This document shows, piece by piece, positions 41,988 to 50,361 of a stretch of 64,000 nt of DNA; the first letter of the stretch is position 1, and each line of letters begins with the position of its first letter. This DNA is from CAWBXL01 sp963837365 (GTDB lineage Bacteria > Acidobacteriota > Terriglobia > Terriglobales > Acidobacteriaceae), in assembly GCA_963837365.1 (NCBI GenBank), contig CAWIMW010000001.1, positions 248,001-312,000 on the forward strand, written 5' to 3'. Made by a program: the position numbers and the translations under genes. The notes under the pieces were generated by a model. It worked only from the letters and a program-made list of their open reading frames with translations. It ran no database searches and had not been told where the DNA came from.

Positions 41988-42887
41988 TTAGAAACGCAGT
42001 TTTTTCAGATACGCGTAACTGCTGGCGATACTTTCGAGCGGCATCTCTGGCTTGTCATGCTCCACGAAGTAGTGCTTGATGCCTGCCTTCTGGTCATGGC
42101 TGAAAATATTTTTCCAGTCAATGATTCCGCTGCCCACCGGAGCTAAATCGGCGGTATCGCCAAAAGTCTGGCTGCCACCCTCGCCAACTTTCGGGAGAGT
42201 CTTGATGTCTTTCACGTGCACTAACGGGAAACGCCCAGGATACTTGTTGAAGTAGGTGATCGGATCTTTACCCGCGGTAGTGATCCAACAAAGGTCAAGC
42301 TCCATTTTCACCAGATTGGGATCACTCTCGGCCAGCAATTCATCGTAAGGCAGCTTGCCATCCACCGGCAGAAATTCGAACCAGTGATTGTGGTAGGCGA
42401 ATTGAATCCCAGCTTTCTTGGATTCCTCTCCTGCACGATTGAACACGGCCGCGGCTTTCTTCCAGATGTCGGGTTGCTTGCGGTCCGCTTCTTCGATCCA
42501 CGGCATCACGATATAAGTGTTGCCAATAGTCTTGCTGGATTCGATGACCTTGGGAAAATTTTCCGGAGTCAGGCTGGAATACTTCACGTGGGTCGACGGC
42601 GACACCAGCCCATGCCTGTCAAATGAAGCCCGGACATCTGGCGCCTGCTTGCCCCAATAAGTGACGGCGCCATCGGCGGCCTGATCGAACCCTGCCAGTT
42701 CGACTTCCTTGTATCCGATGCCTGCCACTTTGGCCACGGTGCCGTCAAAATCCTGCTGCATGGCATCGCGCACGGTGTAAAGCTGTACACCGATGCTTTT
42801 GATTTCATGTTCGGCTGCAAAGCTAAGACGGCTGCTCAACAACGTAGCCGCGGTAACGGTTCCAAGAAAAGACCGGCGATCCATCAT
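41988..42887 (-). CDS. Exported sugar phosphate isomerase/epimerase-like TIM-barrel protein
   Basis: A 299-residue xylose-isomerase-like TIM barrel (AP endonuclease 2 family). A Tat-type signal is present (MMDRRSFLGTVTAATLLSSRLSFA). Seen: IKSIGVQLYTVRDAMQQDFDGTVAKVAGIGYKEVEL, IQFAYHNHWFEF, KMELDLCWITTAGKDPITYFNKYPGRFPLVHVKDI (metal-binding acidic and His residues), and a C-terminal HYFVEHDKPEM. Exported members are common next to GMC or Gfo/Idh dehydrogenases in Acidobacteriota, where they may process keto-sugars. It is 35 bases upstream of the GMC gene on the same strand. Confidence 0.87.
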   Translation of the reverse strand: MMDRRSFLGTVTAATLLSSRLSFAAEHEIKSIGVQLYTVRDAMQQDFDGTVAKVAGIGYKEVELAGFDQAADGAVTYWGKQAPDVRASFDRHGLVSPSTHVKYSSLTPENFPKVIESSKTIGNTYIVMPWIEEADRKQPDIWKKAAAVFNRAGEESKKAGIQFAYHNHWFEFLPVDGKLPYDELLAESDPNLVKMELDLCWITTAGKDPITYFNKYPGRFPLVHVKDIKTLPKVGEGGSQTFGDTADLAPVGSGIIDWKNIFSHDQKAGIKHYFVEHDKPEMPLESIASSYAYLKKLRF

Positions 42888-43057
42888 CTAATGGTTTCCT
42901 CCACCGCAGGCATTATAAGCATTTCGTCCGCCAAGGCGAAAATAAAGGCATGATCAGACGAGAGCTCTTGAATTGCGTTTCTGAGAACCGAGAACCAGGA
43001 ACCGAGAACTGATTTCGTAGCCAGTTTTTGGCTTCATACAACCACAGCGGAGAGATC
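42888..43057. repeat. Gap with two GAGAACC/GAACTGA repeat blocks
   Basis: No gene. Block one (42981-43012) reads CTGAGAACCGAGAACCAGGA then ACCGAGAACTGA. Block two (inverted, about 43057-43089) runs into the 3' end of the Rieske gene. The two blocks form an inverted pair around a short AT-rich centre, which may act as a weak terminator. Confidence 0.6.
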
Positions 43058-44233
43058 TCAGTTCTTCGTTGTCAGTTCCCGGTTCCCAGATGTTGTTTCG
43101 TTTAGCGCAGTTGCTGTCCCTGGCAAGCCGCTCTTTAAATCCGCAGCCAGCAGGCGATGAAACAGATGTTCTCCCGCCTCGCGCCGGACCGACAATCGCC
43201 CCGCTCCGTAGGCCCTCGACTTTAATCCGCGTTGTACCGCTTCGCAGATGTCCAGGTCTTCGGTTTGCACGCGGTCGCTTACCGTAACGCTTTGCTGGTT
43301 GTATTCCCGCGCGCCTTCACTGATGTCGCTGAAGTAAAAGTCGAAGATGACGCGACAGTGGTCCACATCCAGCGGCAAGGCCAGATTCGTATCCATATAT
43401 CCCGCGTAGCAATTGATCATCAGATTGGGATATTGCCAGAAGTACCAGGCCCGGTCGCCTTTGCGCGTGTTACTGGTGGCAACGTCTTCAGTTCCCGAAA
43501 CCATCGGACTCGACTGCAAGCAATAGCGGTCTTCGTTCTCAATGGTGTACTCCTTGTAATCGAGTACGGAACTCAACCCTTTGTGGAGATGAGGAACGTG
43601 ATAGCCGCCATCGAGGTAGTTGTCTATGAAGACTTTCCAATTGCAATGGATGTCGTACACGCGCCGGTCGAAGTGGTGCAGTCCGGCCACTCCCAAGGGA
43701 GCAATCCGTTGGACCATGCCGCCGAGAAAACTATGGAGTGAGCCAGCGTTTGGGTCGAGGTTCACAAAAACCAGATTTTCCCAAACATCCACTTTGACCG
43801 GAACCAGCCCATTCTGCTGGCGCTCGAAGTTCTTAACTCCGTCAAATTCAGGCATGCCCTTCAGCGCGCCATCTAGCCCGTAGTTCCAGCCATGATAGGG
43901 ACAGTGAAGGATGGTAGCCTGTCCGCATTCTTCCATTACTACAGCAGCTGCGTGATGGCGGCAGACGTTGTAAAAACCACGAAGTACACCGTCGTTCCCG
44001 CGCACCACAACGATTGGTTCCGCGGCAACCTGGGCAGTCACAAACTGGCCGGGTTTTTCCACCTGATCAATCCGCCCCACCAGCTGCCAGCTATTGCTGA
44101 AAACAGTTTGGGCTTCCAATGCAGCAATCCGCGGATCGGTATACCAGGTTCCCGGAATGGTAGATGCTTCTTGTAGCGGAGACCCAGCGTCGTAGCTTGC
44201 CAGGATTTCCTGCAAGGACCGTTCTTTGATCAT
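43058..44233 (-). CDS. Rieske non-haem iron oxygenase, large subunit
   Basis: A 391-residue ring-hydroxylating or demethylating oxygenase alpha subunit. The Rieske ligands are Cys91 and His93 (CRHH) and Cys111 and His114 (CPYHG). The catalytic iron site is DNYLDGGYHVPHLH with Asp208, His212 and His217. Substrate unknown; an SRPBCC-type catalytic domain follows. No reductase or ferredoxin gene is nearby, so electrons must come from elsewhere. The last eight or so residues (NRELTTKN) and the stop are encoded by the GAACTGA repeat, so the natural C-terminus may have been replaced. The TetR gene is 10 bases upstream. Confidence 0.93.
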   Translation of the reverse strand: MIKERSLQEILASYDAGSPLQEASTIPGTWYTDPRIAALEAQTVFSNSWQLVGRIDQVEKPGQFVTAQVAAEPIVVVRGNDGVLRGFYNVCRHHAAAVVMEECGQATILHCPYHGWNYGLDGALKGMPEFDGVKNFERQQNGLVPVKVDVWENLVFVNLDPNAGSLHSFLGGMVQRIAPLGVAGLHHFDRRVYDIHCNWKVFIDNYLDGGYHVPHLHKGLSSVLDYKEYTIENEDRYCLQSSPMVSGTEDVATSNTRKGDRAWYFWQYPNLMINCYAGYMDTNLALPLDVDHCRVIFDFYFSDISEGAREYNQQSVTVSDRVQTEDLDICEAVQRGLKSRAYGAGRLSVRREAGEHLFHRLLAADLKSGLPGTATALNETTSGNRELTTKN

Positions 44234-44243
44234 GGGAGTGCGA

Positions 44244-44930
44244 TCAGTTTTTTCCTGAACCGATGGCTCGTTGCAGGATGTCCAGAAATTGCGTGATCCT
44301 CATTTCCTTCTTTTCCGCGACTCCACCTTGTCGCCGGAACAGCCCGGGATCGAGTTCTTCGGTTACCAGGGCATCCTGAAAGCGCTCCGTGGTCCAGTCA
44401 ATAATGGAAACTGTCATGTCCTGATCGAGGTTGGCGCGCAACTCTCCGCGCTCTATGCCGAATCGTACAAAAGCAGCGGTCCCATAGGGGTCTTCAGCGA
44501 GCAGAAAGCGGTTGATCTCGCGTTTCAGCGCAAGATCGGTCCCATAATTCCCCAGTAGCGACACGCGGTAGGGAATCCAGTCTTCGCGGATCAGATGTTC
44601 CGTCCGCTCCAGCCAGTAACGCAGCACTGCAAAGAAGCCCTGTTCGCGGACCTCGGCAGGCGCATCGAGATAACGCGAAAATGAGCGGACCGCTTTTTTG
44701 TACACCTCAAAAAAAAGCCCATCCTTGCTGCCGAAGTGCTGGAAGATAGAACCCTTGGCGATGCCCAATTCCGCGGCCATATCGCCGACCCGGGCAGCAT
44801 GATAACCCTGCTCAGCAAAGTGCCGCATGGCGACATCAATGATCTTTGACCGCTTGTTTTCCGAACGTGGACGTTCAAGGTTTGGACGATAACGTGGAGG
44901 AGTAACCAAGCTGCTGCCTATACCAGCCAT
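44244..44930 (-). CDS. TetR-family transcriptional regulator
   Basis: A 228-residue regulator. The N-terminal helix-turn-helix is KRSKIIDVAMRHFAEQGYHAARVGDMAAELGIAKGSIFQHFGSKDGLFFEVYKKAV (about residues 26-81), followed by a helical ligand-binding domain. It begins at ATG 44928-44930, and a TTTGACCTCAGGTCAAA palindrome lies 3-19 bases upstream overlapping the promoter start point, so self-repression is likely. The Rieske oxygenase gene follows 10 bases downstream in the same transcript, suggesting the ligand is the Rieske substrate or product. Confidence 0.92.
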   Translation of the reverse strand: MAGIGSSLVTPPRYRPNLERPRSENKRSKIIDVAMRHFAEQGYHAARVGDMAAELGIAKGSIFQHFGSKDGLFFEVYKKAVRSFSRYLDAPAEVREQGFFAVLRYWLERTEHLIREDWIPYRVSLLGNYGTDLALKREINRFLLAEDPYGTAAFVRFGIERGELRANLDQDMTVSIIDWTTERFQDALVTEELDPGLFRRQGGVAEKKEMRITQFLDILQRAIGSGKN

Positions 44931-44932
44931 AA

Positions 44933-44949
44933 TTTGACCTCAGGTCAAA
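44933..44949. promoter_or_regulatory. TetR operator palindrome
   Basis: TTTGACCT-C-AGGTCAAA is perfect around a single central base, 3-19 bases upstream of the TetR start codon and overlapping the predicted transcription start. Its size and symmetry suit a TetR dimer; no other regulator gene is adjacent. Confidence 0.78.
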
Positions 44950-44952
44950 ATA

Positions 44953-44981
44953 CTCTACTAGGTATGTGAAGAGATTTCAAC
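44953..44981 (-). promoter_or_regulatory. Promoter of the TetR-Rieske unit
   Basis: Minus strand: TTGAAA (-35), a 17-base spacer, then TAGAGT (-10, 4 of 6). It would start transcription within the TetR palindrome, which fits repression by steric block. Confidence 0.62.
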
Positions 44982-45252
44982 CCCTTGATTCTGATGGGCT
45001 ACAGCTGATTGTCCGCTGAACTTCTTGTCAAGATATTGAACAGCAGTCATATCGAGAAATTCTGAGTTTAGGACAAAACGAAAACGGGCCAGCGAATGCC
45101 GGCCTGTCTACGAGAAGAATGTCGAAACAGAATACGGATACTTACCCCGCCACTGAGTAATTCGAGGTCCCGGGACCTACCACCTGGAACGGGCTCAGCA
45201 GTGGCCGCCCGTTCAATATTGTTAAGAACTGTAGGTCAGGCCGCGCCTGGGT

Positions 45253-45280
45253 TTGTCACCAAGTTGTCAAATCTTTGTCA
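45253..45280. repeat. Three TTGTCA direct repeats at 11-bp spacing
   Basis: TTGTCA begins at 45253, 45264 and 45275 with spacers CCAAG and AATCT. The 11-bp phase puts the repeats on one helix face, as in multi-subunit activator or iteron sites. The bound protein is unknown. Confidence 0.6.
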
Positions 45281-45287
45281 ACGAGTT

Positions 45288-46001
45288 TCAGTGCTGCTCA
45301 TATCCCGGGGTAGGCGGCGTGGGTGGATCGTAGTCGCGTCCATACTTGTTCTTGTGCGCCTCGACTGGATTGCCGGCAGCTAATTGCAACACTCCCAAAG
45401 TTGAGTTGCGCTCAGATACCACAACCTCTCTGGTTTCTGCGCCCAACTCACTCGGCGGGATTCCTTCATACCAGAGGTGAAGGGTGTACCGCCCCACACT
45501 CACATGGGGAATAATAATTTCCCCTTGAGCGTCAGAGATTGCGTAGTAAGGAGTCGGAACCGCAATCACCACGGCGCTCATTTCCGGATGGATATTGCAA
45601 AAAATATAAGAGACACCGGGTTTGTTGAAATGTACGTTCCTGGTTGTGCCGGCTTCATAGAGACCTAGATCGAAACGCTTTCCTTCAAACAAAGAAAAAA
45701 CGTTGTGGAAGAATGGATCTCGATTGGGAAATTCCACAACCGAGCCAACTGGCACCACCAGTACATGTGGTTGGAACGTCTTATTTTTTTGCACTAAGCG
45801 TGGATGCGTGTTGTTTGACGAAAGCTGTGGCGCTGGCGTGTCGCCGGTTGGAGCCAGCCACACCGCCACACCAGCCGCCGAGTGGTTCGGACTCTGCTTG
45901 GTCCATTCCACACGCGTGGTAAATGTGACTTCCTGTGCCCACACGAATGAACTGAAAATCAGGACAAACGGGAGCAGTAGACGAAGTGCGTATCTCATCA
46001 T
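45288..46001 (-). CDS. Cupredoxin-like exported copper protein
   Basis: A 237-residue exported protein (signal peptide to about WAQ). The first half is a plastocyanin-like beta domain with the copper ligands His99 in FFHNVFSLF, Cys135, His138 and Met141 in FCNIHPEM. A carboxypeptidase-regulatory-like beta domain follows (YYAISDAQGEIIIPHVSVGRYTLHLWYEG, about 152-180), and the tail is Pro-rich. It may carry electrons in the periplasm. It starts one base after the stop of the porin gene and closes a run of kinase, regulator and porin genes. Confidence 0.88.
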   Translation of the reverse strand: MMRYALRLLLPFVLIFSSFVWAQEVTFTTRVEWTKQSPNHSAAGVAVWLAPTGDTPAPQLSSNNTHPRLVQKNKTFQPHVLVVPVGSVVEFPNRDPFFHNVFSLFEGKRFDLGLYEAGTTRNVHFNKPGVSYIFCNIHPEMSAVVIAVPTPYYAISDAQGEIIIPHVSVGRYTLHLWYEGIPPSELGAETREVVVSERNSTLGVLQLAAGNPVEAHKNKYGRDYDPPTPPTPGYEQH

Positions 46002-46002
46002 G

Positions 46003-47557
46003 CTAGAAAAGAACTCCCATCATAAGGTTCATTTGCCCGGCGGACTGGTTCCCGCTATCCACTACAAAGGTCTGCAACCGGCGATATTCGCTGGAGAAAA
46101 GGACGTTCGATCGTGCATGGTAAACAAAGTTGACCAGTGCAGCGCGATTCCGTACTAACGTCGGATCGAAGTAACTCACCGACACCGGAAATGCCCGGAC
46201 GTCACTGGCCATCGGATTGTCCAGCCCGAACGCGCCGTTAAACTCCAGTTTAGGAGTTGCCCTAAATTTGATTTGTGACCATCCTCCGACTGCGTCCAGT
46301 CCAATAATCCGGGTTGATGGGTCGTAGATGCTGCCGCTATAGAGTGTGCTTCGCCCAATCCCACCTCCTAAACCGCCGATCGCCCGCCCACGATAAAACT
46401 CGCCGTTCAGCGACCAGCGTTGCGACAAGGGAACCGCCCAATCGAACATCCCTGCCCAACCATCCACGTGCCGGTTGAAGCCCCAGCTCTGGCGGCTGTA
46501 GTAGCCGGCGGTCCCGAATGTGAATGGCTGGCCAAATAACTTGCGGCTCCACGCCACACGCACCCCATAAGCTGGCTGGCCCGAAGATTCCCCCGCTTGT
46601 TTTTGCCGGTCGTAGGTGGTAAATGGCGGTTCTCCGGTAATGTTGTCCAATATTCCCGCTTGGAGGGTGATATTTTCATCGTCCGCGATTGCGAAACGGT
46701 GTTCCATTCTGATCTGCGGGATCCAACCCCACAGATTTCCTCCGTAGCTCAGCGCTGGAACCGCCAGTGACGCGAACGAAGTGGGTGACTCAGGAGACAG
46801 AAACAGGGCATCTTGCCCGACGATCAGCGACGTATTCTGCCAATCCATACGCATGCTGGCCGTGCGCAAGCGAAACAGTCCATAATTTGCTCCGCTCAGT
46901 GTGTTGGGGAACCCACCGGCGAAATCTGCCTGAATATTTCCCGATACCCGTGCACCAGCCAGACGAGGGCCAAAAATTTCCAAACCAAGTTCAGACTGGC
47001 GCAACGTCGCGCCCAGGCTCGCACCCGAATTGAAGGGAGTGGGCTGGGGCACATAGCTGGGGAAATCTGCATTGTCGAATGATCCCCGGTTGGCATACAA
47101 ATTGAGCAGTGCAATTCCCGAGAGGCGGATTTTGTACTTCGAGCCGCTCTCCACTTTGGTCTGATATTGCTCGTCGATCTTTCCGTTGAGAAGTTGCGAC
47201 GATTCTTCCAATAAGGCGACGCGGCTCTCCAGATTGCTGGTTGCAGAAGGAACTGGAGCTGGCGTGCTCTGGCGTGGCTACGGAAGGCGCATTGGCTTGT
47301 TCCCGGGTTGCCTCCAATTCGCGCCGCAACTCAGCCGTCTCAGCCCGATAAGCCGCAGCCTCTGCGCGCATCTCATCGATGGCGGCCCGCAACTCCCGCA
47401 CCTGTTGGGCTAGTTCACGGACAGTAGGATCGACCTGCGAGGTTTGTGCCTCCGTCGCAGCAGTCTGCCCCCAACTGCAAACGGCGGCCAGCCCCAGGAA
47501 CAAGGCCAGCAAGCCCGCTTTCCAAATTGTTTCCAGCCAACGATTCTCTCCAGTCAT
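46003..47557 (-). CDS. Coiled-coil outer-membrane porin-like protein, frameshifted
   Basis: About 517 residues once one extra base is removed near 47250-47262. The N-terminal piece has a signal peptide (MTGENRWLETIWKAGLLALFLGLAAVCSWGQT) and a coiled coil (VRELAQQVRELRAAIDEMRAEAAAYRAETAELRRELEATREQ). The second piece continues LLEESSQLLNGKIDEQYQTKVESGSKYKIRLSGIALLNLYANRG into a beta-barrel rich in aromatic and Gly strands, ending in Leu-Phe (GVLF). The layout of a coiled-coil N-domain before a 16- to 18-strand barrel resembles DcaP/OprP-type porins. It overlaps the cupredoxin transcript and is probably its partner. Confidence 0.8.
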
Positions 47558-47639
47558 TTCAAGCCTCCCCGGCTGTCAAAACCTTCACGGACTTTGTTCT
47601 GTCCAGGTTACGAACTCTCATGCCCATCTTTTCTGCTTT
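47558..47639. other. Short spacer between the kinase and porin genes
   Basis: 82 bases; no gene, hairpin or clear promoter seen. The whole run 50147-45288 is probably one transcript. Confidence 0.4.
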
Positions 47640-49427
47640 TTATATTGTTGGTTTCGGAACTGCGGCTGGCGGGAGCTTTTCTTCTCGCGCACCCTCACCT
47701 TGCGAGTCAGGTGACAATGGCAGCGGAAGCCATAACTTGAACGTAGTTCCGTGCGGAGAAGTTTCTTCCACCACAACTTCGCCTCCGTGGTCGGAAATAA
47801 TTTTCTGCACAACCGTCAAGCCCAGCCCCGTGCCATTTTCTTTGCCATAGCTCACAAAAGGATCAAACAATGTTGTACGAACTTCTTCAGGAATGCCGCG
47901 TCCGTTGTCTGAAACGCGAATTTCCACTCCGCTGGCGCCTTCACGCAGCGAAACTTCCACGTGTCCGTTTTCAGAGGGAACAGACTCGCAAGCATTGAGG
48001 ACCAGGTTAGACAGGGCCCGTTGTAGTTTCCTGGCATCGAACCAGCCCTCACTATGTCCGGTCTCGGTGATTGAAATCTGCACCCGATGAAATTCCGGAT
48101 GTGCTCTTACCGCCTGCACTGCGCGATCCACCGTGTCCCTGACGGTGGCATAGACCGGCCGCAGAGACTCGCGGGTGCGCGAGAACTCAAGCAAAGAGTC
48201 GATCAGGTCCGTCATTTGATTCACTGCGATGGTGACTTCTTCATACAGCTCTTCCCGCTGTTCTGAAGACAGCCGGCTTTCGCACAGAAATTCGGCATTG
48301 GCCACAATCGCGGCCAGCGAGTGCCGCAGGTCGTGAGAAATCGAACTGGCCATGCGGCCAATCGTGGCCAGTCGCTCTGCTTCAAGCAGTCCTTGTTGCG
48401 CCCGGAGCAAATTGTCCCGCATGTTTTGAAACGATGCCGTGACCTCAGCGACTTCATCGCTTCCACGAACATTCAAGGGATAACCGAAATCACCTCTCCC
48501 TAAGGCCCTGACGCCTTCGACGAGCTTTGCCAGGGGGCGAGTAAATGTGTCGGAGATGAAAAACGCCAGACCGCTGCCGATGGTCATTGCGACCAGGCCC
48601 AGAATCAGTAAAAGCCGATTCAAACTAGTCAGTACGGCAGTTGCCTGGTCGTAGGATTTGAGTACTGTCAAACGGATTAAACTTGCGCCTTCCGGTGTGA
48701 GGTTTACCGTGGTCGCCAGAAACCGCTCGTTGCCCAGGCGCAACGCCTTGCTCTGGTCGGAAATATCTTGTGGCAACTTCGTATCGTCAAGTTGTTGTTC
48801 TTCTTCCGGGGAAAGTGTGCTCTTAACGATTTGATCGCCAACATAAAACACCACCCGGCCGCCGGCAACATGGCTCACCTCCGATGCCACGGCATCATTG
48901 ATCTCATAACCTACTGCCAAAAACCCTAGGGCATGGTTCGCGGAGGCCGGCCCAAAGTAAATCGGACGGGTGAAGACCTCGTAGAGATGTGAGCCACCTA
49001 CCCACCACTGGCCTTGCTGATCCAAGGGCGCTTGCAGGAACGGTTGGGCCATTGCGGCGGTAAATCCCGGCGAACTGGTATGCAGCGCAACAATCCTCCC
49101 GCTTTGGTCCGCCAAAAGAAAAAGATCGCTTCCCGCGAGTTTCCAGACATCCTCGGAAGCATCCTGAATGGTGGCCGGATGCTGCGTGGTCATCAACGCG
49201 CGTACATTCGGGAGATCGGCCAGCAACGCCGCAGATCGGTCGAGTGTGCGTTCCCGCTCGCGCTGAAAACTCTTAAATGTCTGAATTGAATTTTGCAGTT
49301 GTGTGGAGATCTCTTTCGTAGCCTGGCTTTGTACCGCCCGCTGCACCACAAACAAGCTGAGAAGGGTAAGACCTGCGGACACCGACAGGAGGGAGAGCAA
49401 AAGCTTGGTCCGCATGCGAAGCTTCAT
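47640..49427 (-). CDS. Membrane sensor histidine kinase (dCACHE-like, HAMP)
   Basis: A 595-residue kinase. ATG at 49427 follows AGGAGGGAG; an upstream GTG (49442) would be non-optimal. Two membrane helices (about 8-30 and near LLLILGLVAMTIGSGLAFFI) flank a periplasmic sensor of about 260 residues. HAMP: TRPLAKLVEGVRALGRGDFGYPLNVRGSDEVAEVTASF. DHp: ATIGRMASSISHDLRHSLAAIVANAEFL with the phospho-His. CA: LVLNACESV (N box), VSDNGRGIP (G1), GTGLGLTVVQKI (G2). The downstream partner regulator is frameshifted. It controls unknown genes, probably the adjacent porin-cupredoxin pair. Confidence 0.94.
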   Translation of the reverse strand: MKLRMRTKLLLSLLSVSAGLTLLSLFVVQRAVQSQATKEISTQLQNSIQTFKSFQRERERTLDRSAALLADLPNVRALMTTQHPATIQDASEDVWKLAGSDLFLLADQSGRIVALHTSSPGFTAAMAQPFLQAPLDQQGQWWVGGSHLYEVFTRPIYFGPASANHALGFLAVGYEINDAVASEVSHVAGGRVVFYVGDQIVKSTLSPEEEQQLDDTKLPQDISDQSKALRLGNERFLATTVNLTPEGASLIRLTVLKSYDQATAVLTSLNRLLLILGLVAMTIGSGLAFFISDTFTRPLAKLVEGVRALGRGDFGYPLNVRGSDEVAEVTASFQNMRDNLLRAQQGLLEAERLATIGRMASSISHDLRHSLAAIVANAEFLCESRLSSEQREELYEEVTIAVNQMTDLIDSLLEFSRTRESLRPVYATVRDTVDRAVQAVRAHPEFHRVQISITETGHSEGWFDARKLQRALSNLVLNACESVPSENGHVEVSLREGASGVEIRVSDNGRGIPEEVRTTLFDPFVSYGKENGTGLGLTVVQKIISDHGGEVVVEETSPHGTTFKLWLPLPLSPDSQGEGAREEKLPPAAVPKPTI

Positions 49428-49459
49428 GGGCTCCCTCCTCACTTAGGGAATCTGCGTGG

Positions 49460-50147
49460 CTAATGCGCGTCGCGCACAAACTTGTAACCCACGCCGTGGA
49501 CAGTGCGGAAGTGCGCCGGGTTCCCGGGGTCTCTCTCCAGCTTTTGCCGAAGCTTCAGAATGTGGTTGTCCACGGTGCGGGTAGAAGGATAGTTCTGATA
49601 ACCCCAGACTTCATTCAGCAACTCATCGCGCGTGATCACCCGCTCGGCATTTTGCAAAAGAAATTTCAGCGTCTTGAATTCCTGCGCGGTCATTCCCACC
49701 GGTTCGCCGTCACGAACGACTTCCATCTTGGTGAAATCCACCGAGACTCCATCGAACCCAGCTCACCTCTCCGGTGCCGCTCCGGGTGTTGCGCCGCAAA
49801 GCCGCGCGCACCCGCGCCAGCAGTTCTCTTGGACTGAAGGGCTTGGTCACATAGTCATCCGCCCCAAGCTCAAGCAGCAAGACTTTGTCGGAGACATCGC
49901 TCATGGCGCTGAGCATGATGACAGGAACAGTGGGCGATTGGCGCTTGATTTCCTGACAGACATCGCGCCCCGACATGACCGGCAAACGCAAGTCGAGCAC
50001 GACAACGGATGGAGTAGACCGGCGAAAGGCCTCCAGGCCTGACTGCCCATCACCCGTGATTTCGACCGCCATGCTCTCGCTTTCGAACAGGCGCTTCAGC
50101 GCCTTCTGCACTGCGCGGTCATCTTCGACTACTAGGATCCGTTCCAT
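49460..50147 (-). CDS. OmpR-type response regulator, frameshifted
   Basis: The two pieces join into about 229 residues if one extra G is removed near 49755 (then reading EVSWFDGVSVDFTKMEVV). Receiver: ILVVEDDRAVQKALKRLFES, Asp in VVVLDLRLPVMSGRD, MLSAMSDVSDKV, Lys in DDYVTKPFSPRELLAR. Output winged helix: LTAQEFKTLKFLLQNAERVITRDELLNEVWG-like, ending TVDNHILKLRQKLERDPGNPAHFRTVHGVGYKFV. ATG at 50145-50147. It is transcribed first in the run, ahead of its kinase by 33 bases. Confidence 0.88.
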
Positions 50148-50361
50148 GGGGCTGGTCAGGGAGAAAAATTATATTACTAGTCTCACATAAGACCGTGATT
50201 GGGCGTCAAGTTATTTGTAGATCGGATGCTGGTTTACTGCTCAGTGGTTGGACACGCTCTACTGGTGAGTCGCCTTTTTGTTAACCCAAAGGTTTTGACG
50301 ATTACGTCAGCTCCCTGCCGCGAACATACATTATCTATCCAAAAGAAGTTGCGGGTTTGAG
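50148..50361. other. Promoter region of the two-component system
   Basis: 214 bases with no gene. On the minus strand a perfect TATAAT (50168-50173) sits about 20 bases from the regulator ATG, but no convincing -35 is seen at 16-18 bases; an activator may be needed. The far side is the 3' end of the aldehyde dehydrogenase. Confidence 0.5.

Larger units (their letters stand above)
44931..45287. other. Regulatory gap upstream of the TetR gene
   Basis: 357 bases without a gene. It contains the TetR operator and promoter, a 14-base perfect palindrome AGGTCCCGGGACCT (45165-45178), and three direct repeats of TTGTCA at exactly 11-bp spacing (45253, 45264, 45275). The last lies 8 bases past the stop of the cupredoxin gene. 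The half-site AGGTC is shared by the operator and the second palindrome. Confidence 0.6.
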
